DNA of 35,227 nt. It comes from an uncultured Collinsella sp. GTDB lineage: Bacteria > Actinomycetota > Coriobacteriia > Coriobacteriales > Coriobacteriaceae. The notes under the pieces are model-generated. The model was not told the DNA's origin. It worked only from the letters and a program-made list of their open reading frames with translations, and searched no databases. The translations under genes and the position numbers were made by a program. The stretch lies in contig CABQLM010000014.1 of NCBI GenBank assembly GCA_902465105.1, forward strand, positions 1 to 35,227, given 5' to 3'. Shown piece by piece: positions 25,764 to 33,147 of this stretch. The stretch's first letter is position 1. Every line of letters begins with the position of its first letter.

Positions 25764-25870
25764 TTTACTCGGGCAGAACCGACTCGGTTTTGTCCGAGTA
25801 AACTCGAGCATAAACTGATCCATGCGATACAATTTACTCGGACAAAACCGAGTCGGAAGGAACCGAGTAA
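25764..25870. repeat. ACTCGG repeat cluster abutting the ATPase/DUF234 start codon
   Basis: Two 39-bp units, 25764-25802 and 25833-25871, each begin TTTACTCGG and end CCGAGTAA. The second is the reverse complement of the first over 24 perfect bases (25779-25802 with 25833-25856). In all there are six perfect ACTCGG/CCGAGT hexamers, at 25767, 25782, 25794, 25836, 25848 and 25863. A TACAAT (25828-25833) lies between the units as a -10 candidate, so the first unit would lie upstream of the start of transcription and the second in the leader. The AAGGA ribosome-binding site is inside the second unit. Confidence 0.85.
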
Positions 25871-27253
25871 GTGGAATTTATTGGCAGGAAGCGTGAGCTC
25901 GCCCGTATTAAGAAAACGCTCAAAGCACCCGAGCAGCGCAATGTTCTCATTTACGGCAGGCGTCGCGTCGGAAAAAGTGAGCTCATCAAGCAGGCACTAA
26001 CCGATTTGTCGGACGTCGCAACGGTCTATTACGAGTGCCGCCAAACCTCCGAGGCAGACAACCTCGAGAGTCTGTCCGTCCTTGTTGCTGAAGCGCTGAG
26101 CTTTCCTCCGCTCGCCTTCACAGGCATCCGCGAGCTCATCGAATTTCTGTTTGCCCAAGCTAAAGACAAGAACATTACCCTCGTTCTCGACGAATACCCC
26201 TACTTGAGAGATGCGGTTAAAGGCTTAGACAGCATTCTTCAGACCTCAATCGACGCCCACAGGGAAGACTCACGTTTAAACATTGTCCTGTGCGGCTCCT
26301 ACGTTGAGATTATGAAATCCCTCATTGAGCATGAAAGCCCCCTCTACGGGCGAATTGATCTCGCGCTTGAGCTTAAGCCCATGGATTACTTTGACGCTGC
26401 GAAGTTCTATCCCGCGTTCTCGCCTGAGGACAAGGTGCGGCTCTATAGCGTTTTTGGGGGTATCCCCTTTTACAATCGCCTCATCGATCAATCCCAAAGC
26501 GTACGCGACAACATCATCGAGCTCGTCACGGAACCTGGCGCCCGCTTAGAAAGCGAGGTGCCGTCCTATCTCAACGCCGAGATCTCGAAGATGACCAACG
26601 CCAACGAAGTTTTCGGGGCTCTCGCACAAGGCTACTCCCGTTGGGGGGACGTGCTGGCACAGTCGCACGTCTCGAGCGGTCCGGCCATGGCAGACGTGCT
26701 CGACAAGCTCATGTCACTCGAAATCGTCCAAAAGCGTGCACCCATCAACGACCCTACGAACAAGCGCAAGTCTGGCTACTTTGTAGTGGATCCGCTTTCG
26801 CTCTTTTACTATCGCTATGTTTTCCGCAATGCCTCAGCGCGTCAGCTGCTCGACCCGGAAGTCTTCTATGATCGTCACGTCTTCCAAGACTTCGAGGAAA
26901 ACTACGTTCCTCATATGTTCGAGGAGATCTGCCGTCAATACCTCGTGCGGCAGAACAGGACCGGCAAGATCGAACCGGCTTTCGACGCCATAGGCAAGTA
27001 CTGGTACGACGACCCCGCAAACAAAACGAGCGGCGAATTCGATGTGGTAACGCAAGACCCCGAGGGCTACGCATTCTACGAAGCAAAGTTCCGCAAATCC
27101 CCCATCACGCAAAAAATGGTCGACGAGGAAATCGCCCAAGTCGAGGCAACGGGACTCAAGTGCCATCGCTATGGATTCTTCTCCCGTTCGGGCTTCGAAG
27201 CTGGCGAAAGCGATCGAACCGTCTTCATCGACCTGCCGCAGATGTTTGGATAG
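25871..27253 (+). CDS. Archaeal-type ATPase with winged helix and DUF234 nuclease-like domain
   Basis: A 460-aa P-loop ATPase of the ATPase_2/DUF234 family, whose function is not established. It begins MEFIGRKRELARI. Walker A is GRRRVGKSE (29-37) and Walker B LVLDE (104-108), followed by the sensor-like VLCGSYVEIM. A winged-helix-like segment lies near 245-300 (VFGALAQGYSRWGDVL...ADVLDKLMSLEIVQKR). The C-terminal DUF234 part contains GEFDVV (E389, D391) and FYEAKF (E404, K406), which has the spacing of a PD-(D/E)xK nuclease-fold core. GTG at 25871 follows AAGGA by about 9 bases and sits directly at the end of the repeat cluster. It stands alone between a lipoprotein and the topoisomerase operon. 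Confidence 0.88.
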   Translation: MEFIGRKRELARIKKTLKAPEQRNVLIYGRRRVGKSELIKQALTDLSDVATVYYECRQTSEADNLESLSVLVAEALSFPPLAFTGIRELIEFLFAQAKDKNITLVLDEYPYLRDAVKGLDSILQTSIDAHREDSRLNIVLCGSYVEIMKSLIEHESPLYGRIDLALELKPMDYFDAAKFYPAFSPEDKVRLYSVFGGIPFYNRLIDQSQSVRDNIIELVTEPGARLESEVPSYLNAEISKMTNANEVFGALAQGYSRWGDVLAQSHVSSGPAMADVLDKLMSLEIVQKRAPINDPTNKRKSGYFVVDPLSLFYYRYVFRNASARQLLDPEVFYDRHVFQDFEENYVPHMFEEICRQYLVRQNRTGKIEPAFDAIGKYWYDDPANKTSGEFDVVTQDPEGYAFYEAKFRKSPITQKMVDEEIAQVEATGLKCHRYGFFSRSGFEAGESDRTVFIDLPQMFG

Positions 27254-27296
27254 GACAGGACAGGTCCCTCCCGCATTCCAAGCATTCATTATCTAA

Positions 27297-27312
27297 TCGA
27301 ACGATTGTTCGA
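27297..27312. promoter_or_regulatory. Perfect LexA/DinR-type SOS box upstream of the topoisomerase operon
   Basis: The sequence tCGAACgattGTTCGa matches the Gram-positive LexA consensus CGAACnnnnGTTCG at every defined base (27298-27311) with one more pair outside. It lies just upstream of the candidate -35 at 27328. A LexA gene is not in the window. Confidence 0.65.
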
Positions 27313-27327
27313 TGGATTTCGTGTTGG

Positions 27328-27356
27328 TTGGAATCGTCTGTGGGCTGGGCTATGCT
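27328..27356 (+). promoter_or_regulatory. Candidate promoter of the topoisomerase operon
   Basis: TTGGAA (27328-27333), 17 bases, TATGCT (27351-27356). The leader would be about 48 bases with AAAGGAG at about 27389. Each hexamer matches the sigma-A consensus at four of six positions. Confidence 0.45.
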
Positions 27357-27410
27357 ACCTTGACTATCTATATGACTTAAACGCAGCAAAGGAGCACCGA
27401 GAGAGCGAGT

Positions 27411-29408
27411 ATGGCAAAAAACACCGCAAACTATGGTAACGACAGTATCCGCCAGCTCAAGGACGAGGAGCGCGTACGCCTGCGCCCCGCCGTCATCTTT
27501 GGCTCGGACGGGCTCGACGGCTGCGCGCATGCCGCCTTCGAGATCCTGTCCAACGCCGTTGACGAGGCGCGCCAGGGCTACGGCAAGCTCATCACCCTTA
27601 CCGCCTTTCGCGATGGTTCCATTCAGGTAGAGGACAACGGCCGCGGCTGCCCGCTCGACTGGAACCCCTCCGAGAAGCGCTTTAACTGGGAACTCGTCTT
27701 TTGCGAGCTCTACGCCGGCGGCAAATACAACAATAACCAGGGCGGCGACTACGACTTCTCGCTCGGCACCAACGGCCTGGGCTCATGCGCAACCCAGTAC
27801 GCCTCCGAATACATGGACGTCACGGTTTGGCGCGACGGCAACAAGTACTCCCTGCACTTTAAGAAGGGCAAGGTCGTCGGTGCCAAAAAGAAGGCACTCG
27901 AGATTGAGCCCAGCGACGAGGATCGCACCGGCACCACCATTAAGTGGCGTCCCGATCTTGAGGTCTTTACCTCCATCAGCATCCCCCACGACTGGTATCG
28001 CGAGACCATGCGCCGCCAGGCCGTGGTCAACGCCAACGTGACCTTCCGCCTGCGTATCGAGGGCGACGATGGCGAGTTTTCCGAAGAGGATTTTTGCTAT
28101 CCCAAGGGCATCGAGGACTACGTGCTCGAGAAGGTCGGTACCGACTACCTCACCGAGCCCTTCTTTATCGAGGCCGACCGTCGCGGTCGCGATCGCGAGG
28201 ACCTGCCCGACTACAACGTGAAGATTACCGCGTGCATGTGCTTCTCGCGCACCTTCATGATGCAGGAGTACTACCACAACTCATCGTGGCTCGAAAACGG
28301 CGGCTCGCCCGAGAAGGCCGCCCGCAGCGCTCTGACCAGTGCCATCGATGCTTACATTAAGCAACAGGGCAAGTACAACAAAAACGAGAGCGGCATTAAG
28401 TGGCAGGATGTCCAGGACTGTCTGGTGCTGGTGACCAACTGCTTCTCCACCCAGACGTCCTATGAAAACCAGACTAAGAAGGCCATCAACAACCGCTTTA
28501 TCCAGCAGGCTATGACGGCCTTCTTTAAGGAGCGCCTCTCGACTTACCTGATCGAGAACAAAGACGCCGCCAACAAGATCATGGAGCAGGTGCTCATCAA
28601 CAAGCGCTCGCGCGAGAACGCCGAGAAGACGCGTCAGAGCATCAAGACCAACCTGCAGCAGAAGACCGACATGGCCAACCGCGTGCAGAAGTTCATCGAC
28701 TGCCGCTCCAAGGACAAGAGCCGCCGCGAGATCTACATCGTAGAGGGCGACTCGGCAGCAGGCGCCATTCGTACCTCGCGCGATGCCGAGTTCCAGGGCG
28801 TTATGCCCGTCCGCGGCAAAATCCTCAACTGCCTAAAGGAGGACTATCCACGCATCTTTAAGTCCGACATCATCATGGACCTCATGCGCGTGCTGGGCTG
28901 CGGCGTGGAGATCAAGGACAAGCGCATCAAAAACCTTGGTGCCTTTGACCTGGACAACCTCAACTGGAACAAGGTCATCATCTGTACGGACGCCGACGTC
29001 GACGGTTATCACATCCGTACGCTCGTGCTCACCATGCTCTACCGCCTGGTGCCCACGCTTATCGACGAGGGCTACGTGTATATCGCCGAGTCGCCGCTCT
29101 ACGAGATCAACTGCAAAGAAAAGACCTACTTTGCCTACACCGAGCTCGAGAAGAACGGCATCCTCAAAGAGATCGGCGACCAGAAGTGTTCCATCAACCG
29201 CTCCAAGGGTCTTGGTGAGAACGATCCGGACATGATGTGGCTCACCACCATGAACCCCGAGACGCGTCGTCTGATCAAGGTGGAGCCCGAGGACGTCACC
29301 AAGATGGAAACCATGTTCAACCTGTTGCTGGGCAACGACGAGGCGGGCCGCAAGCGCCATATCTCGGAGCACGGCAAGGAATACCTGGACCAGTTGGACC
29401 TGCAGTAG
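27411..29408 (+). CDS. Type IIA topoisomerase subunit B (gyrase/topo IV-like, divergent branch)
   Basis: A 665-aa ATPase subunit of a DNA gyrase or topoisomerase IV-like enzyme. The GHKL domain has FEILSNAVDEA (E44, N48), DNGRG (75-79), GTNGLGSCATQYAS in place of the usual GLHGVG box, and the QTK loop in ENQTKKAINN. The TOPRIM domain has EGDSAAG (445-451; usual form EGDSAGG), PVRGKILN, and TDADVDGYHIRT (from 526; usual form TDADVDGAHIRT). These changes mark the clostridial/coriobacterial second branch rather than canonical GyrB or ParE, so I give no symbol. The ATG start has AAAGGAG farther upstream than usual (about 15 bases). The A subunit follows after 45 bp. Confidence 0.93.
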   Translation: MAKNTANYGNDSIRQLKDEERVRLRPAVIFGSDGLDGCAHAAFEILSNAVDEARQGYGKLITLTAFRDGSIQVEDNGRGCPLDWNPSEKRFNWELVFCELYAGGKYNNNQGGDYDFSLGTNGLGSCATQYASEYMDVTVWRDGNKYSLHFKKGKVVGAKKKALEIEPSDEDRTGTTIKWRPDLEVFTSISIPHDWYRETMRRQAVVNANVTFRLRIEGDDGEFSEEDFCYPKGIEDYVLEKVGTDYLTEPFFIEADRRGRDREDLPDYNVKITACMCFSRTFMMQEYYHNSSWLENGGSPEKAARSALTSAIDAYIKQQGKYNKNESGIKWQDVQDCLVLVTNCFSTQTSYENQTKKAINNRFIQQAMTAFFKERLSTYLIENKDAANKIMEQVLINKRSRENAEKTRQSIKTNLQQKTDMANRVQKFIDCRSKDKSRREIYIVEGDSAAGAIRTSRDAEFQGVMPVRGKILNCLKEDYPRIFKSDIIMDLMRVLGCGVEIKDKRIKNLGAFDLDNLNWNKVIICTDADVDGYHIRTLVLTMLYRLVPTLIDEGYVYIAESPLYEINCKEKTYFAYTELEKNGILKEIGDQKCSINRSKGLGENDPDMMWLTTMNPETRRLIKVEPEDVTKMETMFNLLLGNDEAGRKRHISEHGKEYLDQLDLQ

Positions 29409-29453
29409 CAGCAAATCGATAACGACGGCCCTTAAGAAGTTCAAGAGGATATC

Positions 29454-31694
29454 GTGGCAAAGAAGAAGACGAAGAACCAGCCGAAGAAAAAGCAGGTCAA
29501 CGCCGAGAACGTCATCGGCCTGCACTCCGAGGTCACCGACCAGCCGATCACGCAGACGCTCGAGGTCAACTACATGCCCTACGCCATGAGCGTCAACGTC
29601 TCGCGTGCGTTCCCCGAGATCGACGGCTTTAAGCCCTCGCACCGCAAGCTGCTCTACACCATGTACAAGATGGGTCTGCTCAAGGGCGAGCGCCAGAAGA
29701 GCGCCAACATCGTGGGCCAGACCATGAAGCTCAACCCGCACGGCGATGCCGCGATCTACGAGACGATGGTGCGCCTGGCAACCGGCAACGAGGCGTTGCT
29801 CGCACCGTTCGTTGAGTCGAAGGGCAACTTTGGCAAGTACTATTCGGGCGACCTGAGCTACGCCGCCTCGCGTTATACCGAAGCCAAGCTCTCCCCCATC
29901 AGCGCCGAGATCTTCAAGGACATCGACAAGGACCCGGTCGACTTCGTCGACAGCTACGACGGTGCCATGAAGGAGCCGCGCCTGCTGCCCACCACGTTCC
30001 CCAACATTCTTGTCTCGGCCAACAAGGGCATCGGCGTCGCCATGGCGTCCGACATCTGCGGCTTCAACCTCAACGAGGTCTGCACCGCCACGATGCACTA
30101 CCTGCAGGATCCCGATTGCGACCTGCTCGAGTACATGCCCATGCCCGACTTCTCGACCGGCGGCGAGATCATCTACCGCCGCGAGGAGATGGAAAAGATT
30201 ATTGAGACCGGCCTGGGCAGCTTCCAGATCCGCTCCCGCTGGCGCTGGATTCCCGAAGAACGCATCATCGAGGTCTACGAGATCCCCTACACCACCAAGA
30301 CCGATGTCATCATCGAGCGCATCGTCAAGCTCTCCAAAGAGGGCAAGGTCAAGGAGATTGCTGACATCCGCGACGAAACCGACCTCTCGGGCTTGCGCAT
30401 CGCCATCGACCTTAAGCGCGGCGTCGACCCCGACAAGCTCATGGCCAAGCTCTATCGCTCGACCACGCTGCAGGATTCGTTCTCGTGCAACTTCAACGTG
30501 TTGGTCGATGGTTACCCTCGCGTTATGGGCGTGCGTCAGATCCTGCACGAGTGGGTCAAGTGGCGTATTGAGTCCACGCGTCGCCGCATTAACTTTGACC
30601 TGGGAAAAAAGTCCGAGCGCCTGCACCTGTTGCACGGCCTCGAGGCGATCCTGCTCGACATCGACAAGGCGATCGCCATCATCCGCGGCACCAAGCTCGA
30701 GGCCGAAGTCGTGCCCAACCTCATGAAGGGTTTCGACATCGACGAGACCCAGGCCGAGTTTGTTGCCGAGCTTAAGCTCCGCAACATCAACGAGGAGTAC
30801 ATCCTCAACCGCACCAAGGACATCGCCAAGCTCGAGGGTGAGATTGCCGAGCTTGAGGAGATCCTCTCCAGCGAGGAGAACATCAAGAAGGTCATCAGCG
30901 ACGAGCTGGCCGCAGTCAACAAGAAGTACGTGATGCCGCGCCGCACGGGCAGGATCGAGCCCCATGAGGTCATCGAGGTAAGCCTGGAGCCCGAGGTCGA
31001 GGAATATCCGGTCACCATCATGCTCTCACGCGATGGCTACCTCAAAAAGATGACCGACCGAGTGCTCAAGAAGGCCGCCACGCTCAAGTACAAGGACGGC
31101 GACAAACCCTTTATCGAGTTCCCGTCCTCCAACACCCACGAGTTGCTGGTCTTTACCAACAAGAGCCAGGTGTACAAGTGCAAGGTCGCGGCGTTTGAGG
31201 ATACCAAGTCGGCCCAGCTGGGCTCGTACCTGCCGACCGATCTTGAGATGGAACCCGACGAGAGCGTCATCTGGGTCATTGACCCCGAGGACTACAAGGC
31301 CGACGTGCTGTTCGTCTTTGAGAACGGCCGCGTGGTGCGCGTCGCGCTTTCTGGATACGTCACCAAGACCAACCGCAAGCGCCTCAAGAACGCCATCTAC
31401 GGCGGCAGCAAGCTGCTGTATGCCCAAGTGCTCAAGGAAGATCGCGACATCGCGCTGGTCTCGAGCGACTATCGTTTGATGAACTTCAACACGTCGTTGC
31501 TCAAGACCAAGACGACTACCAACACGCAGGGCGTCCAGGCCTTTACCGCCAAGAAGGGCCGCTCGGTCACCACCGTCGGCACAACCGAAGAGATCCTCGG
31601 CGCCGGCGTCTCGGCCGAGAAGTTCACCGCGCAGAGCCTCCCCTCAGCCGGTGCCCTCATGAAGGAAAACGACATGCCGAGCCTGTTTGACTAG
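29454..31694 (+). CDS. Type IIA topoisomerase subunit A (gyrase/topo IV-like)
   Basis: A 746-aa DNA-cleaving subunit. The catalytic tyrosine is Y141 in ASRYTEAKLS. The winged-helix and tower parts run to about residue 480, with a coiled coil at about 425-470 (AKLEGEIAELEEILSSEENI). The C-terminal region has beta-pinwheel-like repeats but no clear GyrA box, which favours a topo IV-like (non-supercoiling) enzyme; this is inference. The quinolone region reads NPHGDAAIYE (94-103), with Ala99 at the E. coli Ser83 position and Glu103 at Asp87. The start is GTG at 29454, five bases after GAGG. It forms an operon with the B subunit under the LexA-type box. Confidence 0.93.
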   Translation: MAKKKTKNQPKKKQVNAENVIGLHSEVTDQPITQTLEVNYMPYAMSVNVSRAFPEIDGFKPSHRKLLYTMYKMGLLKGERQKSANIVGQTMKLNPHGDAAIYETMVRLATGNEALLAPFVESKGNFGKYYSGDLSYAASRYTEAKLSPISAEIFKDIDKDPVDFVDSYDGAMKEPRLLPTTFPNILVSANKGIGVAMASDICGFNLNEVCTATMHYLQDPDCDLLEYMPMPDFSTGGEIIYRREEMEKIIETGLGSFQIRSRWRWIPEERIIEVYEIPYTTKTDVIIERIVKLSKEGKVKEIADIRDETDLSGLRIAIDLKRGVDPDKLMAKLYRSTTLQDSFSCNFNVLVDGYPRVMGVRQILHEWVKWRIESTRRRINFDLGKKSERLHLLHGLEAILLDIDKAIAIIRGTKLEAEVVPNLMKGFDIDETQAEFVAELKLRNINEEYILNRTKDIAKLEGEIAELEEILSSEENIKKVISDELAAVNKKYVMPRRTGRIEPHEVIEVSLEPEVEEYPVTIMLSRDGYLKKMTDRVLKKAATLKYKDGDKPFIEFPSSNTHELLVFTNKSQVYKCKVAAFEDTKSAQLGSYLPTDLEMEPDESVIWVIDPEDYKADVLFVFENGRVVRVALSGYVTKTNRKRLKNAIYGGSKLLYAQVLKEDRDIALVSSDYRLMNFNTSLLKTKTTTNTQGVQAFTAKKGRSVTTVGTTEEILGAGVSAEKFTAQSLPSAGALMKENDMPSLFD

Positions 31695-31731
31695 GTACCA
31701 CGGCAACGAGACCGTTAGATACTTCGCAAAG

Positions 31732-31780
31732 CGACGAGGCCCAGAGCGCAACGGCATTGCACCCGGGACTCGTCGTTTTT
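31732..31780 (+). terminator. Rho-independent terminator of the topoisomerase operon
   Basis: gacgag (from 31733) and ctcgtc (to about 31774) close a hairpin that also pairs gccc and cggg, followed by gttttt. It lies about 40 bases past the stop at 31694. Confidence 0.75.
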
Positions 31781-31795
31781 CTTCTCAACTATTTC

Positions 31796-31837
31796 TTAAC
31801 GCAGATTAATTGATTTCTGCTTATTTTTCTGCGTTAA
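31796..31837. repeat. AT-rich inverted repeat upstream of the second ATPase
   Basis: TTAACGCAGA (31796-31805) and TCTGCGTTAA (31828-31837) are perfect reverse complements. An extra TCTGC at 31816-31820 pairs with the first GCAGA, giving three half-sites. TTGATT (31810-31815) inside could be a -35, so it may be an operator over the ATPase promoter. Confidence 0.55.
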
Positions 31838-31878
31838 AAAATGTCAGCGTCACTGCTTCGATGCCCTTTGGTCGGTCG

Positions 31879-31935
31879 TTAGCAAAACTTGCAAAAATTA
31901 GCAAAACTTGCAAAAATTAGCAAAACTTGCAAAGG
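31879..31935. repeat. Three tandem 19-bp repeats adjoining the second ATPase start
   Basis: TTAGCAAAACTTGCAAAAA occurs three times head to tail (31879-31897, 31898-31916, 31917-31935). Only the last two bases of the third copy differ, becoming GG of the ribosome-binding site AAAGGAG. Each unit carries the hyphenated palindrome GCAA-aac-TTGC. The ATG follows at 31943, so the repeats lie in the leader or promoter of the gene. Confidence 0.92.
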
Positions 31936-31942
31936 AGACACC

Positions 31943-33037
31943 ATGGAGTACAGCAAGAACCCCTTTACCCCGACGTTCGGAAGTATCCCTCCCTTTCTAG
32001 CGGGTCGCGAGCATATTCTGCGTGACATCAACCGTGGTTTTATCAACGGCCCGGGAGATCCAAACCTGTCGACTATTTTTACGGGCGCAAGGGGAACGGG
32101 CAAGACGGCGCTTCTCTCGCTCCTTTCAGAAACGGCGCTTGAACACGGTTGGATCGCAGCAAATGTCTCCGCCATGCCAGGCATGCTCGAAGATATTATC
32201 GAGCGAACCAAAGAAGCCGCAGATAGCTACCTCTCACAGCCTCATGCGCGCATAAACGGCGTTCAAATTGGTCCAGTTGGCATCGATTGGACATATGCTC
32301 AAGAGGTCCAGGGCAACTGGCGCACACGTATGAATGGCATCTTTAAGCAACTCGAAAAACATGACATCGGACTTCTCATTACCATCGATGAAGTCACCGT
32401 CGATCTCGAAGAAATGCTTCAATTTGCCTCTGTTTACCAGCACTTTGTACGCGAAGGTAAAAAAGTTGCCCTACTCATGGCAGGACTGCCCTACAAAGTA
32501 TCGGCGTTGCTGCGTAACGATTCCGTCTCGTTCCTCAGGCGTTCCCAATATCATCAGTTAGGACGAATCGCTGACGTTGAAATTGCAAACGCGTTTCGCA
32601 AAACCGTTGAGGCCGGAGAACGTTCAATCACACCAGAAGCGCTCGAGAATGCCGTGAAGGCCGTCGACGGATTCCCCTACATGATGCAGCTCGTCGGATA
32701 TCGCACTTGGGATGTTTCGGAGAACTCGCCCCAAATCAGTGCATCCGATGTCCAGCAGGGTTCCCTACTCGCACGCATGGAGCTGCATGATCGCATTCTC
32801 GAAACGACCTATCGAGAGCTTTCCGATAAAGACATTGAGTTTTTACTCGCGATGCTGCCCGATTCTGGCCCCAGCAGGGTCTCGGAGATAGCCAAACGCA
32901 TGGGCGTCGCCAGCAACTACGCAAGCCAATACAAACGCCGCCTTCTCGAGGACGGCGTCATCGGGGAACGTGGGCGTGGTCTCGTTGGCTTTGACATCCC
33001 CGCATTCAGGGAGTTCCTGAGCGAGAAAGTCTCCTAG
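31943..33037 (+). CDS. P-loop AAA-type ATPase with C-terminal winged helix
   Basis: A 364-aa ATPase. It begins with YSKNPFTPTFGSIPPFLAGRE, a typical lead-in of Orc/Cdc6-like and related AAA+ proteins. Walker A is GARGTGKT (48-55) and Walker B LLITIDE (144-150). A helical lid follows, with ALENAVKAVDGFPYMMQLVG. The C terminus is a winged helix (SRVSEIAKRMGVASNYAS...YKRRLLEDGVIGERG, about 305-350), so DNA binding is likely. The ATG at 31943 has AAAGGAG directly formed by the last repeat; an in-frame ATG at 31889 would translate the repeats and is rejected. Not homologous over its full length to the DUF234 ATPase, but it shares the ATPase/winged-helix layout and the repeat-before-start arrangement. 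Function unknown. Confidence 0.85.
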   Translation: MEYSKNPFTPTFGSIPPFLAGREHILRDINRGFINGPGDPNLSTIFTGARGTGKTALLSLLSETALEHGWIAANVSAMPGMLEDIIERTKEAADSYLSQPHARINGVQIGPVGIDWTYAQEVQGNWRTRMNGIFKQLEKHDIGLLITIDEVTVDLEEMLQFASVYQHFVREGKKVALLMAGLPYKVSALLRNDSVSFLRRSQYHQLGRIADVEIANAFRKTVEAGERSITPEALENAVKAVDGFPYMMQLVGYRTWDVSENSPQISASDVQQGSLLARMELHDRILETTYRELSDKDIEFLLAMLPDSGPSRVSEIAKRMGVASNYASQYKRRLLEDGVIGERGRGLVGFDIPAFREFLSEKVS

Positions 33038-33054
33038 CACGCGGAGATTGTCCA

Positions 33055-33147
33055 TAAGGACATCAACGCATGGCAATCAGTAATCCTCTTGGTAAGGGAA
33101 GTAGGCTTTCCGCCAACGCTGATTGCCATGCGTTCTTCTTGTCCTTA
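33055..33147. repeat. 93-base long hairpin between convergent genes
   Basis: taaggaca and acgcatggcaatcag (33055-33080) pair with ctgattgccatgcgt and tgtcctta (33119-33147), with small bulges. Inside, ttgg/ccaa and ggaa/ttcc extend the stem. It ends within the stop codon of the minus-strand flavodoxin gene. It could be a bidirectional terminator or an inserted structured element. Confidence 0.8.

Noticed and set aside
25494..25832. 112-codon minus-strand frame over the ATPase leader
   Set aside because: It reads through the repeat cluster, has no RBS, and overlaps the start of the lipoprotein upstream region without any recognisable domain.
28833..30965. 710-codon minus-strand open frame across the topoisomerase genes
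   Set aside because: It is antisense to two clearly recognised genes, has a valine/leucine/aspartate-rich composition typical of GC-rich shadow frames, and matches no family.
31879..31935. CRISPR array
   Set aside because: The repeats are contiguous with no spacers, and there are no cas genes.
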